From contig OZ234497.1 in the NCBI GenBank assembly GCA_965153455.1, positions 15,679,872 through 15,743,871 on the forward strand: DNA of 64,000 nucleotides. The letters run 5' to 3'. The notes beneath the pieces were generated by a model that was not told where the DNA came from, searched no databases, and worked only from the letters and a program-made list of their open reading frames with translations. The stretch comes from Sphagnum compactum (Eukaryota; Bryophyta; Sphagnopsida; Sphagnales). Positions 50,738 to 62,245 of this stretch are shown here, piece after piece; position 1 is the stretch's first letter, and every line of letters starts with the position of its first letter. The translations under genes were made by a program, and so were the position numbers.

Positions 50738-50935
50738 TCAATTTTGTGATGTAGCCAAAATGGCGATCATCCATAGGAAGATTTAGCCAAATGAAAGAGG
50801 GAATTTTAAAACATCCTTCGATGTTTTTGGCTAGAATTACTTGAAACCATGTATAGAATTTGGCAAATTTTCTTAAATTTTGGCTACTGAAAATATCAAT
50901 ACCACGTGATTTTACAACTATTAATTAATTAATTA
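50738..50935 (+). repeat. TTTAGCCAAAT dispersed repeat family, copy 4
   Basis: It begins TCAATTTTGTGATGTAGCCA and carries GATCATCCATAGGAAGATTT, AGCCAAATG, TTGGCTAGAATTACTTGAAA and AAATTTTGGCTACTGAAAAT. It is the best-preserved short copy. Confidence 0.7.
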
Positions 50936-51870
50936 TATTTTTGGCTATATAATGCTAACAAAACACCTTTATTTTTGTTCCCAATGGTTTATTATTATTA
51001 TTATTTTCCCTTTCAGATTTTGATATTTTGAATGAATGGTTATTGTGATGACAAAGTGGGAGTATTTCTGGCTAGAAACATATATCAAGGCAATTACTTA
51101 TGTTTACATGTGTGCTCAAAAACATTTAGTCAAGTGGCTTTAAAGCAATTTAAGCCTAAATTGCGTTTATGTAAAATTTGTTTATAGAACATGCATTACA
51201 ATAGTTTCAGCTTGCAATGATAATCCTAATGTTCAACACAAAGTTGGCAATGGAATTGTTACCCCAAGTAGCTCTTGGGAATATGGTCTCTTAGACCTAG
51301 GCTTCCTAAATTGCTCTTTCACTAAGCCTTTTCCCCCTAAGATTTGACCCAGAAAATAATATAAAATTATACACATAAAATTAAATATATGACCTAGAAA
51401 AGAAATATATGACTCAAAACACAACCATATGACCCAAAAGAGAATATAACATATGACACAAAACCAAAAAAACATATGGTTGGCAACTTGCAATTTCCAA
51501 CAATTGTAGTCAAGAAAAATCACGAGTCATTACATTTTACAAAGAAAAAATTAGAATTGTGAGAGCATGCACCATGAATTAGAGTTTGGTGATTGTGTTT
51601 ACAAGTTTGACCATGTATGTGTGCAACCCTAAAATCTTTTTAGTGGTAAAGGAGGGTGAAGATGGCACTTGGTGATTACAAGACTTACGATGCGTGCTTC
51701 CAATGTTAACATCATTGCTAACAACAATTTCAATAGCCATAAAAATGACAACAATGATCTAGCTATTTTAAAAACCAACATGGTTTTTCTTCATGTTTTT
51801 AGCTTGAATGTTTCCCCTTTAGCAATTAGGCTATATATTAGGATTGTTTTGGATAGGTAGCTATCTAGCC
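50936..51870. other. No assigned gene
   Basis: AT-rich sequence with a short run of TATGACCCA/AAAAC-type phrases at 51345-51475 that looks like a decayed minisatellite. No gene is seen. Confidence 0.35.
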
Positions 51871-52325
51871 AGCTAAAGGTCTATGTGATTTTTGCATTGG
51901 GTAAAATTGAGGGTTCCCCAAAATGAGGGTTCCAGGCACAGGTTACCTAGAAGTCAGTGCACAGGCTGCAAATCTCACAAATGCCCCATCCAAAGGGCGT
52001 TATTTAGCTTAAAGACCAAGGCACTTTACAAAACCATAAGGCCCCATTTCATGTTGAACAATTTTCACACTCATGTGTCCATGATAGCTATATCTAGCAA
52101 GAGCTAGGTCTATGAGATTTTGGTAAAATTGAGGCCTCCCAAAATGAGGGGTCCAAGCACAAGGTTCCTAGTAGTCAAGTGGTTTGAACTACAATTTTCA
52201 CAAATGCCCTGTCCAAGGGTGTTACTTGGCATAAAGGCCTAGGAGGCACCTTACACAACATGAGCCACACTTTCATGATGAACAATTTTTGCATTGTTAG
52301 GGTCTATGATAGAGGCTCAAGCCTC
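51871..52325 (+). repeat. About 228-bp tandem duplication
   Basis: Two copies start near 51871 and 52101. Each has AGGTCTATG, GTAAAATTGAGG, AAAATGAGGG, CACAAATGCCC and TTCATG..GAACAATTTT in the same order. They are more diverged than the 70- and 89-bp duplications, so probably older. Confidence 0.75.
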
Positions 52326-53795
52326 CCCCCACCCCCCCCACACGAGGAGTTGACTCCCAAAATATTAGTAGTCCCACTTGGAATGTATTTTTTCATCCCA
52401 TGGTAGAGGAGGTTGAGATATAAGACCAACCTTTTTTCATTCACAAAGTTACGTCCACTCTTGCATGTGATCTTCACATGCCATAGTGCTTGTTGGGATG
52501 GAGAGAAGATACTAGTGGGATTCTCATTTGCATCACCACAAATCCACCCAAACGAGAACATATGGTCAATTGGCCTTATTTCCAACTCACTCCGAGATCA
52601 TGACTAAACGGCAAATCTACTATGCTTTTCTTGTTATGCTAAAATTCCCATTGAGTATAGACTGATATCTTTTGGAACGGATGGTTGTTTGGTTTTAACC
52701 CTAAAAAGAATGATACCATGATTTTCCATTGATTCCATGATTGAGGATCTCTTCACCTTCAACTATCAGAGACTAACTAAAGGGAATAGTGATGAATTTG
52801 ATTTATGTTATCATGGCCTAGAGAATAGGTTGGGATGTGTGACATACTCAATTCATAAATTCATAATTGCTTATTTAAAAAAAGGGCAAGGATGAGTGAT
52901 GGAGTTGAAACCATGGTAAGTATCATATCATGGCCTAGAAATTGGCTTTCAATTGTGATAGCTTCAATGAATGTCAAAGTGATTATTTTGAAAGGGTTTA
53001 AGCCATAAATGAATGCTTTATGCAAATACCAATTACAATTGGACTATGGACATTGGCCTCTAACTAGTGCATGGTACCATGCTTTATAGCTGTAGCACGG
53101 ATGCAAGCTGGAAGGTTGAAAGGCTGGGGAAAAGACAAAGTTAGAAAATGGCAGGTCCCAAATCTTTAGGCGTTATTTGGGCTTTCCCAAACATGACTAC
53201 TAGGCTAGCTACATAAGAAATTGACAATTGTTGTGGCTGATGATCAGTACCTCCAAAAAAAATGCATGTAAGCCAAGTAGCAGATCCAAAAGTTGGAATC
53301 TGCACACAAGCACACACACAAAAAAGAAGAAGGAAGAGTTGGGTTTTGTAAGTGTCTGAAACAAATCAACAAACCTTCCAAACAAAGTGTCCCAACAAGG
53401 GAAAAAAGAACTAGAGAAAGAAAGAAAAAGTGGGTCCTAGTTTACTTACTGAACAGACCTTCTTCTAAGGTCACTCTAATGCAATTTGCATGCCTTTAGA
53501 AAAATGGGAGTCACATTTGACCAAGTACACCACTCATTATAACCAAAAATAATAATTTCAAGTCAAAATGTGATTCTTCAAGTAAGAAGGAAGGTGTGCA
53601 ATTTCCAGAATGCCAATAGAGGGACACTTTGAAAATGGACCTCAACTTCAAAGAGAAGAAGCTTTATGGAAGATCCCAATGCTGAAACTCTTGGGTCAGC
53701 TTCTAAACGAATTTCTGAGGTTAGGCTCTTGGTACTCTCACCTGTGATTCCCACTACCACCATTGACCCCTCTCCCCAGTGCAAAGCAACTGGAG
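52326..53795. other. No assigned gene
   Basis: The minus strand at 52304-52585 and short plus-strand stretches are open but have no domain. A C-rich run lies at 52323-52340. This is the left flank of the hAT insertion. Confidence 0.3.
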
Positions 53796-53803
53796 GTCCA
53801 ATG
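53796..53803. repeat. Left 8-bp target-site duplication of the hAT element
   Basis: GTCCAATG directly precedes the left terminus and is identical to 58815-58822. Confidence 0.9.
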
Positions 53804-54404
53804 CAGTGTTGGGCGGTTCTCACCCGTCGGCTGAAAATTGGTACCGGTTTTCAGAGCGGTTTTCAGTGAGAACCAGCCGGTGAGAACCGCCACAAAAACC
53901 CAATTGGTGGTTCTCATTGGAGATGAGAAAACCGTCTAGGTTTTCATTGGGCATCAAATCTGAGAACCGGACCAGTTCTCACAGTTTTGAGAAGGGACCC
54001 GTACTCATGGTAAAAAGTTAAAAAATAAATAGTAAATAGTACTAGTAACTAATAAATATATAGAAGTAAGAGTAATAGTAAATAGTAAGTAAAAAGTAAG
54101 AGTAATTTTTTAAAAAATAAACTTATCGTTTATGAAAGTTTTTTAAAAAACTGAACTTATTGTTTATGGAGATGGCCACCACCCTTTGGGCTTAAGATAT
54201 AAATTTAGTTATAAAAACTCATATTCATTAATAGGCATCCAAATTTCAAATCTTTGCTTTTTTCTATTCTTAAGCATTTTGGTTTTTTTAGATTTTAAAA
54301 TTTTTCTTAAGTGGTTTATGTTTTATGTTATTCTTAGTTCTATTTAGTTTTTGCTTTGTTTTGCAGGGTTTGTAGTTTGTAAGTTTTGATTTTGATTTTT
54401 TTTG

Positions 54405-54640
54405 GTTTTGTGCTGTTCTTGCTTGTGTTGTTGTTCCTACTTGTGGCTCCTCATTTGTTGTTCCTCACCCATGGTTGCTTCCCACTTGTTGCTCCTTGCC
54501 CATGGCTGCTTCCCGCTTGTTGTTTTTTGCCTACTGTTCCTCCTCACTAATCACTCCTCCTCACTTGTTCTTCCCGCCCGTCGCTGCTCCCCATTGTTGT
54601 TCCTCACCCATCTCTATTCCTGTGTTTTTGAGGTGCCTTT
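54405..54640 (+). repeat. Degenerate minisatellite inside the hAT element
   Basis: Phrases of the type CTTGTTGCTCCTCACCCATG and GGCTGCTTCCC recur roughly every 35-40 bp. The plus strand stays open, giving a Leu/Cys/Ser-rich artefact. Confidence 0.6.
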
Positions 54641-54819
54641 AGCCCACTTTGTTATTGTTATTCCCCTCTTGCCCGTTGTTCTTTACTTGTGTTTCCTTAC
54701 ATGGTATTTCTTCCCCCCTTATTTGCTTTTACACATAGTCTTTGAAATTATTATTATGGATGTTAATGTTATGGAGTTCATTCATTTGAATGATCATCCA
54801 TGACTTATAATAAACTTGT

Positions 54820-54985
54820 ACTTAACTTTTAGTTTAATTTTAGTTCACTTCTAATTATGTTATAATTAAGTCCAAGTTAATTTTTAATTAACTCCAATTA
54901 AGTCATAATTGAGTTTAATTAACTTCTAGTTGACTCTTAGTTAAATTTTAGTTAACTCATAGTTGACCCTCAATTCAACAAGTTC
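54820..54985 (+). repeat. Degenerate short repeat of TTAACTCYAATTAAGT type
   Basis: Phrases such as AGTTAACTC, TTAATTAACT and AAGTCATAATT alternate with a period of about 10-25 bp. It lies in the left non-coding half of the hAT element. Confidence 0.5.
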
Positions 54986-55999
54986 TCAAAAAGCTCTTTT
55001 ATTCGATGCACATATAGAAGTTTTTTGGAACCTTCTTTGAAATAATTCCCCAAAGGAGTATAAATAGAAGTAGGACCCATCATTTCCTTCAGTATGTTGA
55101 ACATTAGTCTTAGGCACGATCTTACACCATAGCCTTGTCATGTTCTTTTCATATTCATGTTTGCAATGTTAGCACAATAAAAATTTGTTTTCACATTGGT
55201 TTTACACTGTCTTCTTGTTCTTAGTTCTTGTGTTCTTAATTTTGAATCACATAATTTTGTGTTGTTCCTTGTTTGCAAATTAGACCTCTCCTTTGGCCTT
55301 TGTTCTTGTGGTTCTTCTTATTTTTGACAGTTACAAGCAATAAGCAAAAGCTAGCAAACAATGTAATTTTTTCATTTTTTATTTGATCCTTCCTGAAGTT
55401 TCTTTATTTTTAGCTTCAATTTCTCAAGTTTTTGCATAATACAATACAATTTATTTTTGTTTTGATTTTGTAGGAAAAGGAAAAAAGACAATAATTTGTT
55501 TTAAAAAACTTGTAAGTTTTATTTAAATTTCTTTCTTTATAAATATAATTTACCCATTAAGTTTGATCCTTTTTTGTTTTTTCTTATTTTTAAAAACATG
55601 CATTTGGATTTGATTTGTAATTTTGACGATAACTTGTTTTATTAATTTGTTATTTTTAACATTTCATTTATTTCATTTGCAAGTTAGCCTTGATTGTTGG
55701 AAGGAGATTGGTGCTTATTTGAGAAGGCAATAGTAGTTTCCATTCAATTTTTATTCTTTGCATTAGGCCATAAATGATTTTGTTGTTATCTTTGTAAATG
55801 TTTTTCCCCCTTGACCCTTGATTTCTCTTTTCACCTTTGCCCTTTTGCTCATTAATTTTATAATTTGCAAACATAAAACCTATATAAAAATATTACAAAA
55901 ACTTTTTAATTTGAAGGAAATAACTTGTAATATTTTAGATTTTGGTTGTTGGAAGTTGAAATTTTGCGTTACTTGTTGCTATGTTAGACATTATTTTTA

Positions 56000-58468
56000 A
56001 TGGAACAATCAAGTGTAAATGAAAATACTAGAAAGGAAATTGAAATTGAACCTTATAAAAAAGAAAATTGATGGATGATATACATGTAACAAAAATTTTA
56101 ATTGAGAATTTGAGCTTGGAAATTGAAGCAATCAAGGTTTTTGAAAGTGATGATGAAATATTCATCTTAAACTTATAGAAATTGCATGTTCAAAGACTAT
56201 TCTGGAAGCTTGAAAGGAGAAATGCCATTTGTTAGGCTTTCTATGTGGTCAATGATAATAAAACAATGGATGGCAAAATCCCTCAAGTCATGAGATGTCA
56301 TTTGTGTTACAAAACACATGTGTTATATAATCCAAGAACAAAATTAAGGAAGGGATTAATTTCATATTATAAAACTAATGGGATATCAACTTTGAAAAAA
56401 CATGTGGATGTAGAACACATTTTGCTTGCAAAAAAACTTAATGAATAAGTGAATAGTTCAATGAGAAGTCAAGTTGAAAGACAACTGGTTAAAAAAAGGC
56501 AAAATGTATGTTCATCTCAAATTTCTAAATTTTTCTTCGCAAAACTTCCTTACAAAAGTGCAGTATAAACAATTTCTTGAAGATCTAACGTTGCTCATTA
56601 TTAAGAATAATTTTCCTATACATTTTTTAGAGAATCCATGGTTGAAGTGATTTACTTTGTAATTGAATCCTTGTGTTGTTTTTCCTTCTAATTTTTTTTG
56701 CATAAGAGGTTTTGCCAAACTTGGTTCAAAAAAAAAAGATGTTTATGTTTTATTAGAATTTTTTTACTATATGTCAGCTATTACATGTTTTGATTTGTGG
56801 ATTTCAAAAGGCACTTATGACATTTTTGCCTTGGTCATTAACGTTTTGGATGAAAATTGTCAATCCAAGAAGGTGACAATTGGTCTATTTGAAACAACAT
56901 AAATAATAGGTCAAGCTTTAGTTAAAATTTTGAAAGAACTCTTGGATTGTTATGGGTTAAGTAAGGAGATCATTGCTTATGTAAAAGATGAGGGGAAAAT
57001 TTAAACTCTATGACTAGAGCTCTCAAATCTATTATTCATTGTGAGGTTTTGGGTTGGAAAAAGGTTTTAATGGCACTTGTTTTTGTCATGCATTTTCCAA
57101 AACTTGTCAATATGCTACTGTTGAAAAGAGGGTATGCGAAAATCTTACATATGTCTTAATCAAGTTTGTGTAGTCTTATATCCAAAAATGTATAACATGG
57201 CCAAAAAAATCTAGAAATAGAAGACAATAATGGACGGAAGCTTGTATTGAGTCTAAAAATTGACCAAGGAAATTGATTACACATGTTAAGACAAGGTAAG
57301 TGTCTCTTTATTCATCTTTTTATGTTGATTACTTTGTAGTTTTGAGTAAATACTTTTTTCTAGAATTTTTACTAACTGTCTTAATATTTTTGCAGGTTTG
57401 CAAAAGAGGTAATATTATTTTAGGAAACGCTTCTTTTTCATGGAATTATTAACATGTGTTACAACAAGCAAACTAATGTTCGAATGTCTGGCCATGTTTT
57501 TCCTCTTATTACATGGTTCATTTGTCAAACAATAGTTGATTGTTTAAGCCCTATTGTCTCTGCTTGTGTCTTGAACCAATCTACTGAATATTAGTTATTA
57601 TTAGATGCCCTGAATTTTGTCATCCAACCATGAGTTCTAAAGCAAAAGATGAAATGCATTTGAGACCTTCTTTTGAGTCCTTCATGGATGATGACATTGG
57701 AGTTTTTTTAGAGTTAACAACTCTTGGTTCTAACATTAAATCAAAAGTGTTTAGGGTTTTAGATTCTTTCCTTTCATTTCCAAGGACATATGAAAAGAAG
57801 AAATTAAAACACATAACATGTTGTCTTTGATGTTTGACCCTAGGTTTAAGAGTTTTTGTTTTGTTTCTTCATATGTTGGCAAAGGGCAAGGAGTGTTTAT
57901 TGTGGAGGAGTATGATAGGAGAACATTGTATCCCATGTTGGTCAAGTCATACAATCACTTATGTCATGTTGGAGATGTTCCTTCTAGTTGTGTAGAACAA
58001 AATGTTGATTAGGACTATGGATTAGATGTTTTCTACATGACTAACAATAACAATGAAACTACAAAGGAAATTGTAATAAAGGAATTGTTGGATTTCATGA
58101 GGTTTCATGTGGAGATGAAAGATATAAAAAACCCTTTCCAATGGTGGGAGAAACATGAGTCTAAATTTCTTGTAGTTGGTTTTTTGAAAGTAAATTTTAA
58201 TAATTGTAAGTTCCCAAATTGAGACTAAACAAAATTTTCTCTTGTTGGAATTTTGACAAGCCTTAGGAAATGTTGGTTACAATCTGAAAATTGAGATAAA
58301 TTAATTTTTCTTAGTCAAAATTGACCCAATGATTTTAGGGTAGGATGTAATATGCCATCAACCTTAGTGGAGTTCATAGAGAAGGATGAAATTGTAGAGG
58401 AGGAGTTGGAAGAATTTGAGGGGGAATTTGAAAGGGAGGAAATTGTAAATATGAACTTTTTATATTAA
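56000..58468 (+). pseudogene. hAT transposase relic (BED zinc finger, RNase H-like core, C-terminal region)
   Basis: A possible start is at 56000. The first conserved block is at 56245-56448: a BED-type finger C18-x2-C21-x31-H53-x4-H58. The next, at about 56780-56880, reads ITCFDLWISKGTYDIFALV and KKVTIGLFETT, the catalytic-core DLW region. After a TAA the frame continues with GQALVKILKELLD and IIAYVKDEGK, then CFCHAFSKTCQYAT near 57090. At 58091-58200 DFMRFHVEMKDIKNPFQWWE and FLVVGFL match the region before the dimerisation domain, and the acidic tail (EEELEEFEGEFEREEIV) ends near 58468. Stops and frameshifts separate nearly every block, so no active enzyme can be made. An intron may lie near 57297-57395. 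Confidence 0.85.
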
Positions 58469-58814
58469 ATTTTTTTTTTCATCATTTATTAATTTACTTA
58501 GTTCATCATTTATTATGATTACAAGAAAAAAAACACAAAAAACCCAAAAAAAAGGTTAAAGAAAATATTACAAACAAAAAACCTTGATTTATGAAAACCG
58601 ATTTGTGAGAATCACCCTTCAAAATTGATGGTTTGAAACTCCTTGAGATTTGTTGACCTTGAAAATCGTCTACCCAAATTTTTTTTAAATTCTAAAAGCT
58701 AGGGTGATTATCAAAATGGGAAATAAAATAAAGAAGAATTGGGCAATTCTTGAAACTTGCCCAAAAAATTGGAACTAACAGTTTTCACAAAAATATGAGA
58801 ACCACCCAACACTA

Positions 58815-58822
58815 GTCCAATG
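58815..58822. repeat. Right 8-bp target-site duplication of the hAT element
   Basis: GTCCAATG directly follows the right terminus and is identical to 53796-53803. Confidence 0.9.
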
Positions 58823-58840
58823 CATGCACTCATTTGATCA

Positions 58841-58902
58841 AAAGTTTCCAGTTAATGTAAGGGAAACGTTCAACTATATCCCTTACATTAACTGGAAACT
58901 TT
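58841..58902. repeat. Perfect 24-bp inverted repeat (hairpin) with 14-nt loop
   Basis: The left arm 58841-58864 and right arm 58879-58902 are exact reverse complements; the loop 58865-58878 is AACGTTCAACTATA. It lies 18 bp outside the hAT target duplication. The flanking bases do not pair, so the arms are sharply bounded. Confidence 0.95.
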
Positions 58903-59779
58903 GCCCTTGTGGATGAAAAAATGAAACATTCATAAGTAATTTCATTTCTAAACATCTTCAAACATACATGAATGAATAAATACCATGGCTCCATAATCAT
59001 AACCTTTTTCAACATATAATAGGTCATAAAAATACTTGGCACACCAAAACAAGCTAAAAAGGTGAGTCCAAAAAAGTTAAGTTCCAAATAAACTCATTGT
59101 TATGGACATGAAACTATCTCGCTCGGAAAATATTTATAAGATACACAAAGGTATGACAAATTCCAATAGAATAAGCCCAAACTCACTAATATAAATTGGG
59201 TTCACTTGCAAGATGTCATTTGTGTCATTCAAAGGATCTATGCTTGTCTAGAAACACACCATATGCCCTTGTACAAAAGAACAACAACAAAAAAAATTCA
59301 TTTCATTCAAAACACACATAAGATGCAACAACAAAGGCAAACAAATAGATAAGCAAATGTGAGCGGATGGTACTTGGTACCTAGGTGAAAACACAAGTGG
59401 CAAGTTCCTTGATTTGATGAAGCAAGTGGGGAATGAACTCTTGTTCTTATTTTTGTGTTGTTGGATTTGCATTGTAAGGTAGGTTGGTGGAAATAAGTAG
59501 GCACGCAAAAGAAATAAGATAAACACAAATGAACAAAAACAAGTAATTGGGCATAAGCGGGTGGAAATAAATAGGTGGGAGCAAGGGGTTAGAAATAAAC
59601 AAGTGGGACCTTCCAAGTGCATGAAAACATTGAGATTGTTTGTTCAGGGTATAACTATGTTGTCCCTGTTGGACAAATTGGACAAAGAATTGGTTACCAT
59701 AATTTTCATGACACAAATGTAAAATTTTACCATTCAAGAAGATTTAAAATTTAGAAAAGCATGAGACAAATCTCAACCA
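58903..59779. other. No assigned gene
   Basis: The minus-strand stretches at 58830-59087 and 59248-59737 are open but lack a domain. The second is made from degenerate phrases (GGTGGAAATAARTAGG, AACAAGTGGG), which explains its overlapping open frames. Confidence 0.35.
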
Positions 59780-60020
59780 TGTAGGTGATGTATGTAGGTA
59801 GGTAGCATATGTGGATATGTAGGTAGGTAGATAGCATGACACATGATTACCAAGTAATGCATGTAGATGGTGAGGATATGGGCTAGTGGGTAGTTAGTAT
59901 ATAGGTAGGCAGTAAAAGATCAACTGAGGGAATAGGAACCCAATGGAGAAGTGTTTCCTATCCACCCATCATCCATCCCTTTATGGTGCTTGGGTGGATG
60001 TTTGCTCACTTTGGCCCTTG
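59780..60020 (-). repeat. Dispersed repeat family D, inverted copy 3
   Basis: In reverse complement it reads AAGGGATGGATGATGGGTGG, GGAAACACTTCTCCATTGGG, TTCCTATTCCCTCA and then CTACCTAC tracts, as in the copies at 3.7 and 24.3 kb. Confidence 0.55.
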
Positions 60021-60664
60021 TCCTGCCCCATGTGCAAGCTTCCAGACCAACCTTAGACCCTGAACAAAGCTTTTAGCTTTGAAGGGGTTGAAATACCATC
60101 TTGACACACACATTTGTAGGTAACTTGCCAATTGAGGCAAGAATTCCAGGCTCCAAACATAGTAGTAGGTAGTAGTCTATTGAGAGCAGTTTCAATTAGT
60201 AGTACATATATCATTCAACAAGAAAAACTCACACAACAACAGGTCAAAACTAAATGCAAGAGCTCTTGAAGTTGTGAACCTCTCTCTCCTTGCACTTGAA
60301 TCAATGGAAGTCCTTCCTTTTAATTTGGAATGTGGATGATGAGAATTTGAAATGGTTCAGAGCAATCCTTGCAACAAACCAAATAAAGAGAAGGCAATCA
60401 AATGAAGAGATAATATGATGAATGTGATTTATTTTACCCCAAATTCCAATAAAACCATTGCCATAAATTGGCAAAGGACATACCCCTTCCCCCACACGTT
60501 ACATGAAGTGGTTTCATGACCTAGGATCTAGAGCCATATGGTGGTGGACTTAGTGGTGGCAGCAACAACAACAACAACAACATGGGCTCCTCTTTTTCAT
60601 TTATGGTCCCTTGGTAGGTGTGGCTACCTAATAATAAAAGTAAAGGCGGCAGCTAAATGCTGTG
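60021..60664. other. No assigned gene
   Basis: It contains an (AAC)n run at 60562-60581. No domain or RNA gene is seen. Confidence 0.4.
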
Positions 60665-61515
60665 CACACAATAGAGACCTACTCAATTTATGGGGTAGCA
60701 CCCATAGGGCTCAAGCCTCATCCCCTTCCAATGTGCACTCAATTTATGTCCACATAGTAGGCACCTACTCAATTTTGCGGGAGGGGAGGGGGATGTGGAG
60801 CACCAATAAGGCTCATCCTCTCCCAATGTTCACCCAATTTATGTGAACACAACAAGGATCTACTCAATTTTTGGGGAGCACCAATAAGCCTCATCCTCTC
60901 CCAATCTTCACTCAATTTATGTGAACACAATAAGGACCTACTCAATTTTTGGGGAGCACCAACAAGCCTCATCCTCTCTCAATGTGCAGTGTGCACTCAA
61001 TGTATGTGAACACAACAAGGACCTACTCAATTTTTGGGGAGCACCAATAAGCCTCATCCTCTCCCAATCTTCACTCAATTTATGTGAACACAATAAGGAC
61101 CTACTCAATTTTTGGGGAGCACCAACAAGCCTCATCCTCTCTCAATGTGCAGTGTGCACGCAAATTTATGTGAACACAATAAGGACCTACTCAAATTTTG
61201 GGGGGTGTGAGAGCACCAATAGTGTCATCCTCTCCCAATGTGCACTCAATTTATGTGAACACAATAGGGACCTACTCTAAAATTTGGGGAGCACCAATGG
61301 GGTCATCCTCTCCCAATGTGCATTCAATTGTATGTGGAACGCAATAGGGACCTACTCTAAATTTGGGGAGCACCAATGGGGTCATCCTCTCCCAATGTGC
61401 ATTCAATTGTATGTGGAACACAATAGGGATCTACTCAATTTTGGGGAGCAGCAATAAGGCTCATCTACTCCCAATGTGCACTCAACTAGTATGTGTGCAC
61501 AAAAAGTTCTTACTA
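60665..61515 (+). repeat. Minisatellite array, about 11 units of 78-96 bp
   Basis: The anchor CTACTC recurs near 60678, 60764, 60860, 60938, 61022, 61100, 61186, 61271, 61351, 61431 and 61509. Each unit carries GGGGAGCACCAA, GCCTCATCCTCTCCCAAT and ATGTGAACACAA. In the centre, 78- and 84-bp units alternate in a pair repeated almost identically (60860-61021 and 61022-61185). Because these lengths are multiples of three, both strands stay open for over 60 codons (plus: CEHNKDLLNFWGAP; minus: GAPQKLSRSLLCSH). This is probably an artefact, not a protein. Confidence 0.9.
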
Positions 61516-61553
61516 CTCTCTCCCATGGGGATCTAACTAGTGAAAATTATACC

Positions 61554-61870
61554 CAGGTATTATAGGTCATATTTTTCAGACTCAAACAACCTTTGGTTGT
61601 GGCTCAAAAAGCCTAAAATAACCGGCGGTTTTCATGAATTAACCAGCAGTTAAAAAAAACCAATTCATCCATTTGACCATCCGTGGATTTTGTTACAAGT
61701 GCCATTTTATACAAGATATTCAGTTTTCAGATTTTGGAGAACTGCCGTTATATATCGGAGCAGTTTATTTGTTTTCTTCCCGTGAAATTCAAAGTTACAT
61801 ATAACATCAAGAAATAACTTGAGAACCGCTGGTTATCAGTTGCCCATTTCTGATAACCGGATAATACTGG
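61554..61870. mobile_element. Decayed hAT-like short element or fragment
   Basis: The right end, read inverted, is CAGTATTATCCGGTTATCAG followed by AAATGG, sharing GTATCAGAAATGG with the start of the 370-bp element at 40640. The left end CAGGTATTATAGG is only loosely similar, and no convincing 8-bp duplication was found. Confidence 0.3.
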
Positions 61871-62245
61871 TTTATGTTTCCCTCACCAATAAAGAGACCA
61901 AGGCATGTTGGATGTCCTGGCCCAAGTCATCATCATCGTATGTAAGATCCATATATTTGTGATCATGATGTGAAACCTACCTCAAAAGTAAGGTTTAAAA
62001 CATCTTGGAAATTTGAATTTTCCTTTCGTGTCTCTTTACAGTGATAACAAAAAGAAGTTTGAAATTTGACAAAATTTGACAAAAAAAAAATGACAAAAAT
62101 TGACCAGAGCACAAGAAGAAGGATCAGAAGTTAGAAGGAAGAACAGAATTCTTGAATGTGATATTTGCTCTAGGCAACATTGTTTTTTAAAACTTTTGAC
62201 GTAAGTAAGACAGCTCTTTGAAAACCAATTGGTGTAAATGACTTA
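61871..62245. other. No assigned gene
   Basis: AT-rich sequence with a TTTGACAAAA run near 62060-62102. Nothing further is recognised. Confidence 0.35.

Larger units (their letters stand above)
53804..58814 (+). mobile_element. Complete hAT-superfamily DNA transposon (5,011 bp) with dead transposase
   Basis: The termini are CAGTGTTGGGCGGTTCTCA at the left and, inverted, TAGTGTTGGGTGGTTCTCA at the right: a 19-bp inverted repeat with two mismatches. A perfect 8-bp target duplication (GTCCAATG) flanks it. Both features are diagnostic of hAT elements. Further GGTTCTCA/GAGAACC motifs lie in the first 200 bp and near the right end, as expected for subterminal transposase-binding regions. The first 2.2 kb is non-coding and includes two degenerate repeats; the transposase relic occupies about 56.0-58.5 kb. 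An exact target duplication suggests younger age than the many stops in the transposase would, so it may have been mobilised by a related active element. Confidence 0.9.

Noticed and set aside
54402-54803. 133-codon Leu/Cys-rich plus-strand frame that looks like a membrane protein
   Set aside because: It is made by a degenerate minisatellite inside the hAT element; the composition follows the repeat.
59248-59737. Overlapping minus-strand open frames of 73-124 codons
   Set aside because: All three frames of one strand are open over the same degenerate repeat, which indicates low stop density rather than a gene.
60769-61280. Long open frames on both strands in the tandem array
   Set aside because: They are explained by repeat units whose lengths are multiples of three; no domain and no splice or start context.
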